Assembly: GCA_018806915.1 (NCBI GenBank)
Contig: JAGKQI010000105.1
Location: 806,001 to 870,000 of the forward strand
Origin: Phytophthora colocasiae
Lineage: Eukaryota; Oomycota; Peronosporomycetes; Peronosporales; Peronosporaceae
Length of the DNA stretch: 64,000 nucleotides
Direction of reading: 5' to 3'
The translations under genes were made by a program, and so were the position numbers. The notes beneath the pieces were generated by a model. It saw nothing but the letters and a program-made list of their open reading frames with translations. It had not been told where the DNA came from and did not search any database. Below, one piece after another: positions 44,046-55,663 of the stretch (positions are counted from its first letter, which is position 1; the number at the start of each line of letters is the position of its first letter).

Positions 44046-47000
44046 TTCCTTTTGAACATCTTGGCTTTCAGCCATTGCGTCACGCACACGGCGTAAGACG
44101 CTAAGCGTCGTCGAGAGGAAGTCATCGACTTGCTTACGAACAGTAAGAGGACTGACATCAGCTAGCTCGGAGTCGAGCGACGGCACAGCCTCTCCCCCAC
44201 TAAGCCCGAGCCACCGCGTGGCGGAGTGAGCGGGACGCGCGGATGCGCAAGGCCGTTCACGTAGAACGGGGTGAAGCCTGTCGAGGCATGCACCGCGTTG
44301 TTCATTGAGAACTCAACGAGAGGGAGCATAGCGCTCCAACGCTTCGGCGTTTCAGCGCATACGCTGCGGAAGATGTCCTCCAGGACGCGATTCGCGCGCT
44401 CAGTCTGACCATCGGTCTGCGGATGATCCGCCGTGGACATGTCCAGTCGAGTGCCAAGCACCTTAAAGACGGACGTCCAGAAGTGACCCGTGAAACGGGG
44501 GTCTCGATCCGAGACAATGGTCTCTGGCAGCCCATGCTGGCGGAAGACCCGATCGATAAAGATCGTCGCTGTACCAGCGCCATCGACGGTGTCCGGCACA
44601 GCCGCTAGGTGAGCCATCTTGCTCAGACGGTCAACAAAGACCACAACGCCCGTGTTGCCTGCCGTATCCTTCGGCAGGCCAAACACAAAGTCCATACTTA
44701 TGGATTGCCAACACCCAGAGGGTACAGGCAAGCTCTCCAAAGGCGCTGCCGCATGCGGCGAGGGTTTAACCCGCTGACACGTCTCGCACGTGCGCACGTA
44801 TGTGCTAACCCACTTGTACATCTTCGGCCACCAGTACATGGAGCTCACCGAGCTGTAGGTCTTCTCGCGACCGAGGTGGCCGCTTGCGGGCGTGTCGTGA
44901 GCCTCATAGAGGATACGATACTTCAGGTCCTCATCGTGAGGAACCACCACACGTGGTGGGTCATCCTGACCCGTGCTGTAGTACAGCAGACCGCCTTCCA
45001 GGCTATAGCGTTGGAGTCTCGCCTTTAGGCGTCGTGACAGAGTCACCTTCGAGTCCTTAAACTCATCGCTCCCTAGAGCTTGAAGCAGCGCGACACAAGA
45101 GTCGTCCTGAGCGTACGCTGCTCGAACCATGTCCGTCACGGACGACGTCACCGAGGTGACATGAGATAGCTCATAGTCCGGGCGACGTGATAAAGCGTCA
45201 GCGAGGACGTTCTGCCTGCCAGGCTTGTACTTCACCTCGAAGTTATACTCCGCAAAGAAGGAGAGCCATCGGGCCATCCTCTGCGAGAGGTGAGGCGACT
45301 GCGTCGCTGTGCGTAGTGACGCATGATCCGTGTAGATCACAAACGGCTTGGAGCCGAGCAGGTGAACCCTGAATTTGACGAGAGCGTACTTCATCGCAAG
45401 TAGCTCCTTGTCATGAACTGGATAGTTCTTCTCAGCAGCCTTGAGCTGCCGAGACTCAAACGCAATGACGCGTTCGCGCCCTTCGGCGTCCGCTTGTAGC
45501 AAAGCACTACCGATGGCAAAGTCCGAGGCGTCACAGACGACGATGAACAGACGATCGGGGTCTGGCAACGCCAGTATCGGTGCCTGAAGCAGGCTATCCT
45601 TGATACGAGTGAACGCACTCTCGTGCTCAGCACGCCATACCCATTCGGCATCCTTCTTAAGGAGATCCGACAGTGGCCGAGCTAACTCAGCGTAGTTCTC
45701 GCTGTACTTGTGCAAGTAGTTGGACAAGCCCAGCCACTTACGCAAGTCCTTCTGGTTCAAGGGAACCGGCCAGTCCACAATGGCCTTGACCTTTGCTGGA
45801 TCAGCACGAAGGCCATGCTTCCCAATGAAGCACCCTAGGAAAGGGATTTCTTCCACGCCAAAGACGCACTTGTCCGCGTTGGCGTACAACTTGTTCGTGC
45901 GCATGCACTCGAGCACAGCTCGCACGTGTTCCACGTGCACCTCGACGTCAGTCTTGCCGTGTTCGGCCTGACTGTGGACGAACACGTCGTCAAAGTACGT
46001 CTGTGCGAATGCCCGCAGGGGCCTGAACAACTGCGTCACTAGACGATTGAACGTTGCAGGCGCATTCGACAGCCCTTGGGGCATGACGAGCCACTCCCAG
46101 AGCATACCGCTCGGGGTGCTCACCGCTGTAAGCGGAATATCACTGGCTCGCATGAGCAGCTGATAGTAGCCATCGACTAAGTCGAGCGCACTGTACGGTG
46201 CAGCCCACCATGTTGTTCTGAAGAACATCCTTCCTAGGAATCGGCGTCTGCGCCGGAATCGTGGCAGCGTTGAGCTTGTTAAAAGCGTGAACGACACGCC
46301 ACTTGCCATGCCGGGTCACGCAGTATTTAGTTCCGGGAACTAAGTCGATCTCGTGACGAACGCCTCGGTCAGGAGGCAGTCCACTCGGTGGTTCCTTCGA
46401 GACAACGTCTCCATATTCCTTCAGCAAGGAGTAGAAGGGATCCGAGGGATTTTTGAGGATCTCCGATCCACTCCTGGCGTTCAACGCCTTCTTGACCTCG
46501 GCCAAGACGGACTCGTCAACGAGGGACGATGAGTTTAACTCCTCTTCAGGTCGGACGATGACCACCTCGGCGAATTCGCCAGCCTTCAAGGCATCGCCAA
46601 AGTCGGCGAACGACATCTCCTCTAGCTAAGGAGCTTGTCAACACTCGGCAGTTCGTCCAGCAGGACGCTGCCTTCGGCACTGCCGTCCACTCCATCAACC
46701 AGAGTGTATAGCTGCCCACAGCCCTCCTGTGCGTCGGCACTCGACGTCACGGATGACTCAGACGCAGAGCGTCTCGCCCAAAGGGCCTTACGACGTCGTC
46801 GTCTAGCCGACAAACGTCCACTCGACGGAGTACGTGCCGTCGCACAACCAATGACCGTAGCTGGTCCAATGTCAGAGACATTCAGCGATCTACTTGGTCC
46901 ACGACCAGCAACGCTCGGCGGAGTACGTGCCGCCCCACAGGGATTACGTGGGCTCTGCCCACACGTTGCCTCACTGTCAACCAGCGCTACGCGCTCAACA

Positions 47001-47072
47001 GGACTGTGGTCCTCGCACTCGGTGGTGACCACTAACTCGGACACACCGACTTCCAGCATCATAGGCTCGATG
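44046..47072 (-). pseudogene. Array unit U5: 715-codon RT-RNase H-integrase frame
   Basis: Frame 44162-46309. RT N-terminus 46140-46616: a further 1-bp loss at the 125-bp deletion scar puts it back in frame with VVHAFNKLN, before a 2-bp deletion near 46199 shifts it again. Protease tail and linker 46622-47072. Has the 16 bp at CCGCT. Confidence 0.9.
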
Positions 47073-50000
47073 TTCCTTTTGAACATCTTGGCTTTCAGCC
47101 ATTGCGTCACGCACACGGCGTAAGACGCTAAGCGTCGTCGAGAGGAAGTCATCGACTTGCTTACGAACAGTAAGAGGACTGACATCAGCTAGCTCGGAGT
47201 CGAGCGACGGCACAGCCTCTCCCCCACTAAGCCCGAGCCACCGCGTGGCGGAGTGAGCGGGACGCGCGGATGCGCAAGGCCGTTCACGTAGAACGGGGTG
47301 AAGCCTGTCGAGGCATGCACCCACCGCGTTGTTCATTGAGAACTCAACGAGAGGGAGCATAGCGCTCCAACGCTTCGGCGTTTCAGCGCATACGCTGCGG
47401 AGGATGTCCTCCAGGACGCGATTCGCGCGCTCAGTCTGACCATCGGTCTGCGGATGATCCGCCGTGGACATGTCCAGTCGAGTGCCAAGCACCTTAAAGA
47501 CGGACGTCCAGAAGTGACCCGTGAAACGGGGGTCTCGATCCGAGACAATGGTCTCTGGCAGCCCATGCTGGCGGAAGACCCGATCGATAAAGATCGTCGC
47601 TGTACCAGCGCCATCGACGGTGTCCGGCACAGCCGCTAGGTGAGCCATCTTGCTCAGACGGTCAACAAAGACCACAACGCCCGTGTTGCCTGCCGTATCC
47701 TTCGGCAGGCCAAACACAAAGTCCATACTTATGGATTGCCAACACCCAGAGGGTACAGGCAAGCTCTCCAAAGGCGCTGCCGCATGCGGCGAGGGTTTAA
47801 CCCGCTGACACGTCTCGCACATGCGCACGTATGTGCTAACCCACTTGTACATCTTCGGCCACCAGTACATGGAGCTCACCGAGCTGTAGGTCTTCTCGCG
47901 ACCGAGGTGGCCGCTTGCGGGCGTGTCGTGAGCCTCATAGAGGATACGATACTTCAGGCCCTCATCGTGAGGAACCACCACACGTGGTGGGTCATCCTGA
48001 CCCGTGCTGTAGTACAGCAGACCGCCTTCCAGGCTATAGCGTTGGAGTCTCGCCTTTAGGCGTCGTGACAGAGTCACCTTCGAGTCCTTAAACTCATCGC
48101 TCCCTAGAGCTTGAAGCAGCGCGACACAAGAGTCGTCCTGAGCGTACGCTGCTCGAACCATGTCCGTCACGGACGACGTCACCGAGGTGACATGAGATAA
48201 CTCATAGTCCGGGCGACGTGATAAAGCGTCAGCGAGGACGTTCTGCCTGCCAGGCTTGTACTTCACCTCGAAGTTATACTCCGCAAAGAAGGAGAGCCAT
48301 CGGGCCATCCTCTGCGAGAGGTGAGGCGACTGCGTCGCTGTGCGTAGTGACGCATGATCCGTGTAGATCACAAACGGCTTGGAGCCGAGCAGGTGAACCC
48401 TGAATTTGACGAGAGCGTACTTCATCGCAAGTAGCTCCTTGTCATGAACTGGATAGTTCTTCTCAGCAGCCTTGAGCTGCCGAGACTCAAACGCAATGAC
48501 GCGTTCGCGCCCTTCGGCATCCGCTTGTAGCAAAGTACTACCGATGGCAAAGTCCGAGGCGTCACAGACGACGATGAACGGACGATCGGGGTCTGGCAAC
48601 GCCAGTATCGGTGCCTGAAGCAGGCTATCCTTGATACGAGTGAACGCACTCTCGTGCTCAGCACGCCATACCCATTCGGCATCCTTCTTAAGGAGATCCG
48701 ACAGTGGCCGAGCTAACTCAGCGTAGTTCTCGCTGTACTTGTGCAAGTAGTTGGACAAGCCCAGCCACTTACGCAAGTCCTTCTGGTTCAAGGGAACCGG
48801 CCAGTCCACAATGGCCTTGACCTTTGCTGGATCAGCACGAAGGCCATGCTTCCCAATGAAGCACCCTAGGAAAGGGATTTCTTCCACGCCAAAGACGCAC
48901 TTGTCCGCGTTGGCGTACAACTTGTTCGTGCGCATGCACTCGAGCACAGCTCGCACGTGTTCCACGTGCACCTCGACGTCAGTCTTGCCGTGTTCGGCCT
49001 GACTGTGGACGAACACGTCGTCAAAGTACGTCTGTGCGAATGCCCGCAGGGGCCTGAACAACTGCGTCACTAGACGATTGAACGTTGCAGGCGCATTCGA
49101 CAGCCCTTGGGGCATGACGAGCCACTCCCAGAGCATACCGCTCGGGGTGCTCACCGCTGTAAGCGGAATATCACTGGCTCGCATGAGCAGCTGATAGTAG
49201 CCATCGACTAAGTCGAGCGCACTGTACGGTGCAGCCCACCATGTTGTTCTGAAGAACATCCTTCCTAGGAATCGGCGTCTGCGCCGGAATCGTGGCAGCG
49301 TTGAGCTTGTTAAAAGCGTGAACGATACGCCACTTGCCACTGCCGGGTCACGCAGTATTCAGTTCCGGGAACTAAGTCGATCTCGTGACGAACGCCTCGG
49401 TCAGGAGGCAGTCCACTCGGTGGTTCCTTCGAGACAACGTCTCCATATTCCTTCAGCAAGGAGTAGAAGGGATCCGAGGGATTTTTGAGGATCTCCGATC
49501 CACTCCTGGCGTTCAACGCCTTCTTGACCTCGGCCAAGACGGACTCGTCAACGAGGGACGATGAGTTTAACTCCTCTTCAGGTCGGACGATGACCACCTC
49601 GGCGAATTCGCCAGCCTTCAAGGCATCGCCAAAGTCGGCGAACGACATCTCCTCTAGCTAAGGAGCTTGTCAACACTCGGCAGTTCGTCCAGCAGGACGC
49701 TGCCTTCGGCACTGCCGTCCACTCCATCAACCAGAGTGTATAGCTGCCCACAGCCCTCCTGTGCGTCGGCACTCGACGTCACGGATGACTCAGACGCAGA
49801 GCGTCTCGCCTAAAGGGCCTTACGACGTCGTCGTCTAGCCGACGAACGTCCACTCGACGGAGTACGTACCGTCGCACAAGTTTCGGCCTCTCTCGGCCCA
49901 GTGTCAGAGACACTCAGCGATCCACTCAATCGATGACCGATGTCGCTCAGCGGAGTACGTGCCGCTGCACAACCAATGACCGTAGCTGGTCCAATGTCAG

Positions 50001-50197
50001 AGACATTCAGCGATCTACTTGGTCCACGACCAGCAACGCTCGGCGGAGTACGTGCCGCCCCACAGGGATTACGTGGGCTCTGCCCACACGTTGCCTCACT
50101 GTCAACCAGCGCTACGCGCTCAACAGGACTGTGGTCCTCGCACTCGGTGGTGACCACTAACTCGGACACACCGACTTCCAGCATCATAGGCTCGATG
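47073..50197 (-). pseudogene. Array unit U6: RT-RNase H-integrase frame reading through into U5
   Basis: A 781-codon frame 46995-49340 spans RT to integrase. A 4-bp insertion near 47319 (CACCCACC for CACC) shifts the integrase frame, so translation continues across the unit junction into an out-of-frame protease tail. RT N-terminus 49310-49648, protease tail and linker 49810-50197. Confidence 0.9.
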
Positions 50198-53100
50198 TTC
50201 CTTTTGAACATCTTGGCTTTCAGCCATTGCGTCACGCACACGGCGTAAGACGCTAAGCGTCGTCGAGAGGAAGTCATCGACTTGCTTACGAACAGTAAGA
50301 GGGCTGACATCAGCTAGCTCGGAGTCGAGCGACGGCACAGCCTCTCCCCCACTAAGCCCGAGCCACCGCGTGGCGGAGTGAGCGGGACGCGCGGATGCGC
50401 AAGGCCGTTCACGTAGAACGGGGTGAAGCCTGTCGAGGCATGCACCGCGTTGTTCATTGAGAACTCAACGAGAGGGAGCATAGCGCTCCAACGCTTCGGC
50501 GTTTCAGCGCATACGCTGCGGAGGATGTCCTCCAGGACGCGATTCGCGCGCTCAGTCTGACCATCGGTCTGCGGATGATCCGCCGTGGACATGTCCAGTC
50601 GAGTGCCAAGCACCTTAAAGACGGACGTCCAGAAGTGACCCGTGAAACGGGGGTCTCGATCCGAGACAATGGTCTCTGGCAGCCCATGCTGGCGGAAGAC
50701 CCGATCGATAAAGATCGTCGCTGTACCAGCGCCATCGACGGTGTCCGGCACAGCCGCTAGGTGAGCCATCTTGCTCAGACGGTCAACAAAGACCACAACG
50801 CCCGTGTTGCCTGCCGTATCCTTCGGCAGGCCAAACACAAAGTCCATACTTATGGATTGCCAACACCCAGAGGGTACAGGCAAGCTCTCCAAAGGCGCTG
50901 CCGCATGCGGCGAGGGTTTAACCCGCTGACACGTCTCGCACATGCACACGTATGTGCTAACCCACTTGTACATCTTCGGCCACCAGTACATGGAGCTCAC
51001 CGAGCTGTAGGTCTTCTCGCGACCGAGGTGGCCGCTTGCGGGCGTGTCATGGGCCTCGTAGAGGATACGGTACTTCAGATCCTCGTCGTGAGGGACCACC
51101 ACCCGTGGTGGGTCATCCTGACCCGTGCTGTAGTACAGCAGACCGCCTTCCAGGCTATAGCGTTGGAGTCTCGCCTTTAGGCGTCGTGACAGAGTCACCT
51201 TCGAGTCCTTAAACTCATCGCTCCCTAGAGCTTGAAGCAGCGCGACACAAGAGTCGTCCTGAGCGTACGCTGCTCGAACCATGTCCGTCACGGACGACGT
51301 CACCGAGGTGACATGAGATAACTCATAGTCCGGGCGACGTGATAAAGCGTCAGCGAGGACGTTCTGCCTGCCAGGCTTGTACTTCACCTCGAAGTTATAC
51401 TCCGCAAAGAAGGAGAGCCATCGGGCCATCCTCTGCGAGAGGTGAGGCGACTGCGTCGCTGTGCGTAGTGACGCATGATCCGTGTAGATCACAAACGGCT
51501 TGGAGCCGAGCAGGTGAACCCTGAATTTGACGAGAGCGTACTTCATCGCAAGTAGCTCCTTGTCATGAACTGGATAGTTCTTCTCAGCAGCCTTGAGCTG
51601 CGAAGACTCAAACGCAATGACGCGTTCGCGCCCTTCGGCATCCGCTTGTAGCAAAGTACTACCGATGGCAAAGTCCGAGGCGTCACAGACGACGATGAAC
51701 GGACGATCGGGGTCTGGCAACGCCAGTATCGGTGCCTGAAGCAGGCTATCCTTGATACGAGTGAACGCACTCTCGTGCTCAGCACGCCATACCCATTCGG
51801 CATCCTTCTTAAGGAGATCCGACAGTGGCCGAGCTAACTCAGCGTAGTTCTCGCTGTACTTGTGCAAGTAGTTGGACAAGCCCAGCCACTTACGCAAGTC
51901 CTTCTGGTTCAAGGGAACCGGCCAGTCCACAATGGCCTTGACCTTTGCTGGATCAGCACGAAGGCCATGCTTCCCAATGAAGCACCCTAGGAAAGGGATT
52001 TCTTCCACGCCAAAGACGCACTTGTCCGCGTTGGTGTACAACTTGTTCGTGCGCATGCACTCGAGCACAGCTCGCACGTGTTCCACGTGCACCTCGACGT
52101 CAGTCTTGCCGTGTTCGGCCTGACTGTGGACGAACACGTCGTCAAAGTACGTCTGTGCGAATGCCCGCAGGGGCCTGAACAACTGCGTCACTAGACGATT
52201 GAACGTTGTAGGCGCATTCGACAGCCCTTGGGCATGACGATCCACTCCCAGAGCATACCGCTGTAAGCGGAATATCACTGGCTCCCATGAGCAGCTGATA
52301 GTAGCCATCGACTAAGTCGAGCGCACTGTACGGTGCAGCCCACCATGTTGTTCTGAAGAACATCCTTCCTAGGAATCGGCGTCTGCGCCGGAATCGTGGC
52401 AGCGTTGAGCTTGTTAAAAGCGTGAACGATACGCCACTTGCCACTGCCGGGTCACGCAGTATTCAGTTCCGGGAACTAAGTCGATCTCGTGACGAACGCC
52501 TCGGTCAGGAGGCAGTCCACTCGGTGGTTCCTTCGAGACAACGTCTCCATATTCCTTCAGCAAGGAGTAGAAGGGATCCGAGGAATTTTTGAGGATCTCC
52601 GATCCACTCCTGGCGTTCAACGCCTTCTTGACCTCGGCCAAGACGGACTCGTCAACGAGGGACGATGAGTTTAACTCCTCTTCAGGTCGGACGATGACCA
52701 CCTCGGCGAGTTCGCCAGCCTTCAAGGCATCGCCAAAGTCGGCGAACGACATCTCCTCTAGCTAAGGAGCTTGTCAACACTCGGCAGTTCGTCCAGCAGG
52801 ACGCTGCCTTCGGCACTGCCGTCCACTCCATCAACCAGAGTGTATAGCTGCCCACAGCCCTCCTGTGCGTCGGCACTCGACGTCACGGATGACTCAGACG
52901 CAGAGCGTCTCGCCCAAAAGGCCTTACGACGTCGTCGTCTAGCCGACGAACGTCCACTCGACGGAGTACGTGCCGTCGCACAAGTTTCGGCCTCTCTCGG
53001 CCCAGTGTCAGAGACACTCAGCGATCCACTCGGTCGATGACCGATGTCGCTCAGCGGAGTACGTGCCGCTGCACAACCAATGACCGTAGCTGGTCCAATG

Positions 53101-53301
53101 TCAGAGACATTCAGCGATCTACTTGGTCCACGACCAGCAACGCTCGGCGGAGTACGTGCCGCCCCACAGGGATTACGTGGGCTCTGCCCACACGTTGCCT
53201 CACTGTCAACCAGCGCTACGCGCTCAACAGGACTGTGGTCCTCGCACTCGGTGGTGACCACTAACTCGGACACACCGACTTCCAGCATCATAGGCTCGAT
53301 G
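50198..53301 (-). pseudogene. Array unit U7: 664-codon RT-RNase H-integrase frame with a diverged patch
   Basis: Frame 50314-52308. RT N-terminus 52414-52752, protease tail and linker 52758-53301. It has the 16-bp CCGCT deletion. A patch at about 51049-51105 carries some eight substitutions against all other units, all silent in pol. Confidence 0.9.
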
Positions 53302-53980
53302 TTCCTTTTGAACATCTTGGCTTTCAGCCATTGCGTCACGCACACGGCGTAAGACGCTAAGCGTCGTCGAGAGGAAGCCATCGACTTGCTTACGAACAGT
53401 AAGAGGACTGACATCAGCTAGCTCGGAGTCGAGCGACGGCACAGCCTCTCCCCCACTAAGCCCGAGCCACCGCGTGGCGGAGTGAGCGGGACGCGCGGAT
53501 GCGCAAGGCCGTTCACGTAGAACGGGGTGAAGCCTGTCGAGGCATGCACCCACCGCGTTGTTCATTGAGAACTCAACGAGAGGGAGCATAGCGCTCCAAC
53601 GCTTCGGCGTTTCAGCGCATACGCTGCGGAAGATGTCCTCCAGGACGCGATTCGCGCGCTCAGTCTGACCATCGGTCTGCGGATGATCCGCCGTGGACAT
53701 GTCCAGTCGAGTGCCAAGCACCTTAAAGACGGACGTCCAGAAGTGACCCGTGAAACGGGGGTCTCGATCCGAGACAATGGTCTCTGGCAGCCCATGCTGG
53801 CGGAAGACCCGATCGATAAAGATCGTCGCTGTACCAGCGCCATCGACGGTGTCCGGCACAGCCGCTAGGTGAGCCATCTTGCTCAGACGGTCAACAAAGA
53901 CCACAACGCCCGTGTTGCCTGCCGTATCCTTCGGCAGGCCAAACACAAAGTCCATACTTATGGATTGCCAACACCCAGAG
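53302..53980 (-). pseudogene. Array unit U8, integrase half (left of element D)
   Basis: Integrase from MDFVFGLP to the junction. Carries the same 4-bp insertion near 53549 as U6. Ends at TSD CAGAG (53976-53980) before D. Confidence 0.9.
53976..53980 (+). repeat. Element D target-site duplication, left copy (CAGAG)
   Basis: CAGAG before D and again at 61739-61743 after it. Intact units read CACCCAGAGGGTACAGG with one copy. Confidence 0.95.
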
Positions 53981-54446
53981 TGTAATGGGTCTACCTAGAC
54001 CTATTAGATGGCGTACACGTGCGCTTACGTGTACATGTATGAGGAAGCGTGCAATTAGAATAGACTTAATTTAAGTATACTTATTTAAATAAGTATAATT
54101 AAATCAAATATAACTAAATTAAACTGCAAAATACCGTAAAATGAGAACTGTTATTGAATTTGGCATAAGCCAATTATGGACCTCCTAAAACTGTTTGTTA
54201 TCTATTTCTAAAGGGTCTGCCAACGTGTGGTTGGCAGAAACTCTGCTCAGTGATTGGTAGAAACCCGTTACTTTCTACCAATAATATGCACAAATGCACA
54301 CGAACCATCCAATAATGTGGTTCGCCCATGTATCCTTTGGTGTGTACAGCACACCAAGATCTGAGGCCCATTTCCAACCTCTAACAGTTAGGATAACTGT
54401 TAGAGTTACAAGTGGTACAACCACTTGTACGTGTAACCCCGTTACA
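53981..54446 (-). repeat. Element D 3' LTR (left, 466 bp)
   Basis: Contains hairpins with arms of 7-12 bp, among them CTCTAACAGTTA, loop GGA, TAACTGTTAGAG (about 54391-54417). Ends GTGTAACCCCGTTACA. Confidence 0.93.
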
Positions 54447-54456
54447 CCATCCCTCC
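54447..54456 (-). promoter_or_regulatory. Element D polypurine tract
   Basis: Minus-strand GGAGGGATGG next to the 3' LTR. Confidence 0.65.
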
Positions 54457-54547
54457 GTTAAGATTCGACGTATCGGTCTCGATACGTCAATCAACAGAAC
54501 TTGACAAGACCGTCAAGTTCCCAAGAGAAATCCGAGTTCATTTCGCA

Positions 54548-55663
54548 ATGGACTCGCCAACGCCCACGTCTCCGTCCGCTTCTGCGGACGCGCAAGCCTC
54601 TCCTGCTGCCTCTGCAGCAGGAACAACAACCTCAGCAGTGCCTACTAGCACTGCTGCTTCCAGCGGTTCGACAGAGAAGCTCTCTGTCACCAAGTACCAT
54701 GCTCTCCACAAGGAGAAGCAAGCGAAGAAGACTTCTTCTTCGCTAGCAGGGATCAAACACCCTGCTGGCGTATCGCGAGCGCGTTGCTGCAGCTCGCGAT
54801 CGCTACTACACTTACACCACTCGTGGTAAGTGTGAACACCTCCATGATCTGTCCATGGAAGCGGGATCGCATGTGCCGTTCCCTTTGGCACACTCTGCCC
54901 GTGTTGCCAACCCTTGGCAACACGCCTCTCTGAAAGTGATCTCCTGGGGTACACGGTCGTCCGTGTACCCGATCACATCAAGGAGCTCCGTGGTCGTATT
55001 GTGCCACGCGAAGCTCCGAGTGCTGTGGCTAACCGCAGCACTCCTCGTGCAGGGCTTACCCCTGCAAGTTATGGTGGGCTTCGTACGCCCTCACCATTTC
55101 CGGAACGTCCTCCATCAGGACGTTCCGCGGCTCCCATGTATCTCGATGGGGAGGAAATCCTCTCCAACGAATACGAAAACGAACCCCTTGAGAGTTCGTT
55201 CTCTTATGAGCCACGATCCGCTCAACAATCCAGCGGATCGCTCCACGCGCGTCGCGCAACGGCGGCGGAGGGGGCGGGAACACTCCCTCCGTATGGTCAC
55301 CGCTATGACCATGACGATCGTGCCCTGCACGATCGAGTTGCAGCGCTGGAGCAGACACAGAGCGCTGAGATAGCTGCTCTGAAGCAGGAGGTTCGTGTCC
55401 TCCGTGCTGAGGTCTGCGAGGCAGCTCAGACTGCCTCGAACCTCTCGTCCGGTCTTGGGACGAGAGTGAGCCGGTTGATCGACCGTGTCGACGGTCTCGA
55501 GAAGGCCTTCCAGGCCTCTCGTACTCCTCAGTCGGACTACCAACCCCAGGTAGTCCGTGCTGCACGTACGGCTTCAACCGCCCGACGTAGAAGGTCGGGT
55601 GGAGTCTCATGCTGGACGGTATGTCCAGCCGGTACGCGTTACCATGCCGTTCAAGTACTTTGA
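54548..55663 (+). pseudogene. Possible antisense ORF in the 3' part of element D (coiled coil), weak
   Basis: Plus-strand frame from ATG 54548 (MDSPTPTSPSA, P/S/T/A-rich), open again from 54914 in the same frame, with a plausible middle part (about 54755-54930) in another frame. That requires two indels. The second part has a heptad pattern (RVAALEQTQSAEIAALKQEV). From 55056 on it lies opposite the pol chromodomain and linker, so that half may be a shadow. It occupies the same relative place as the antisense ORF of B and also starts with a P/S-rich leader, but there is no sequence match I can see. Confidence 0.4.

Noticed and set aside
29072..53414. Chimeric frames across unit junctions (integrase end plus out-of-frame protease tail, e.g. 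46995-49340)
   Set aside because: The C-terminal part after the junction is out of the protease frame, so these are accidents of the fusion rather than new proteins.
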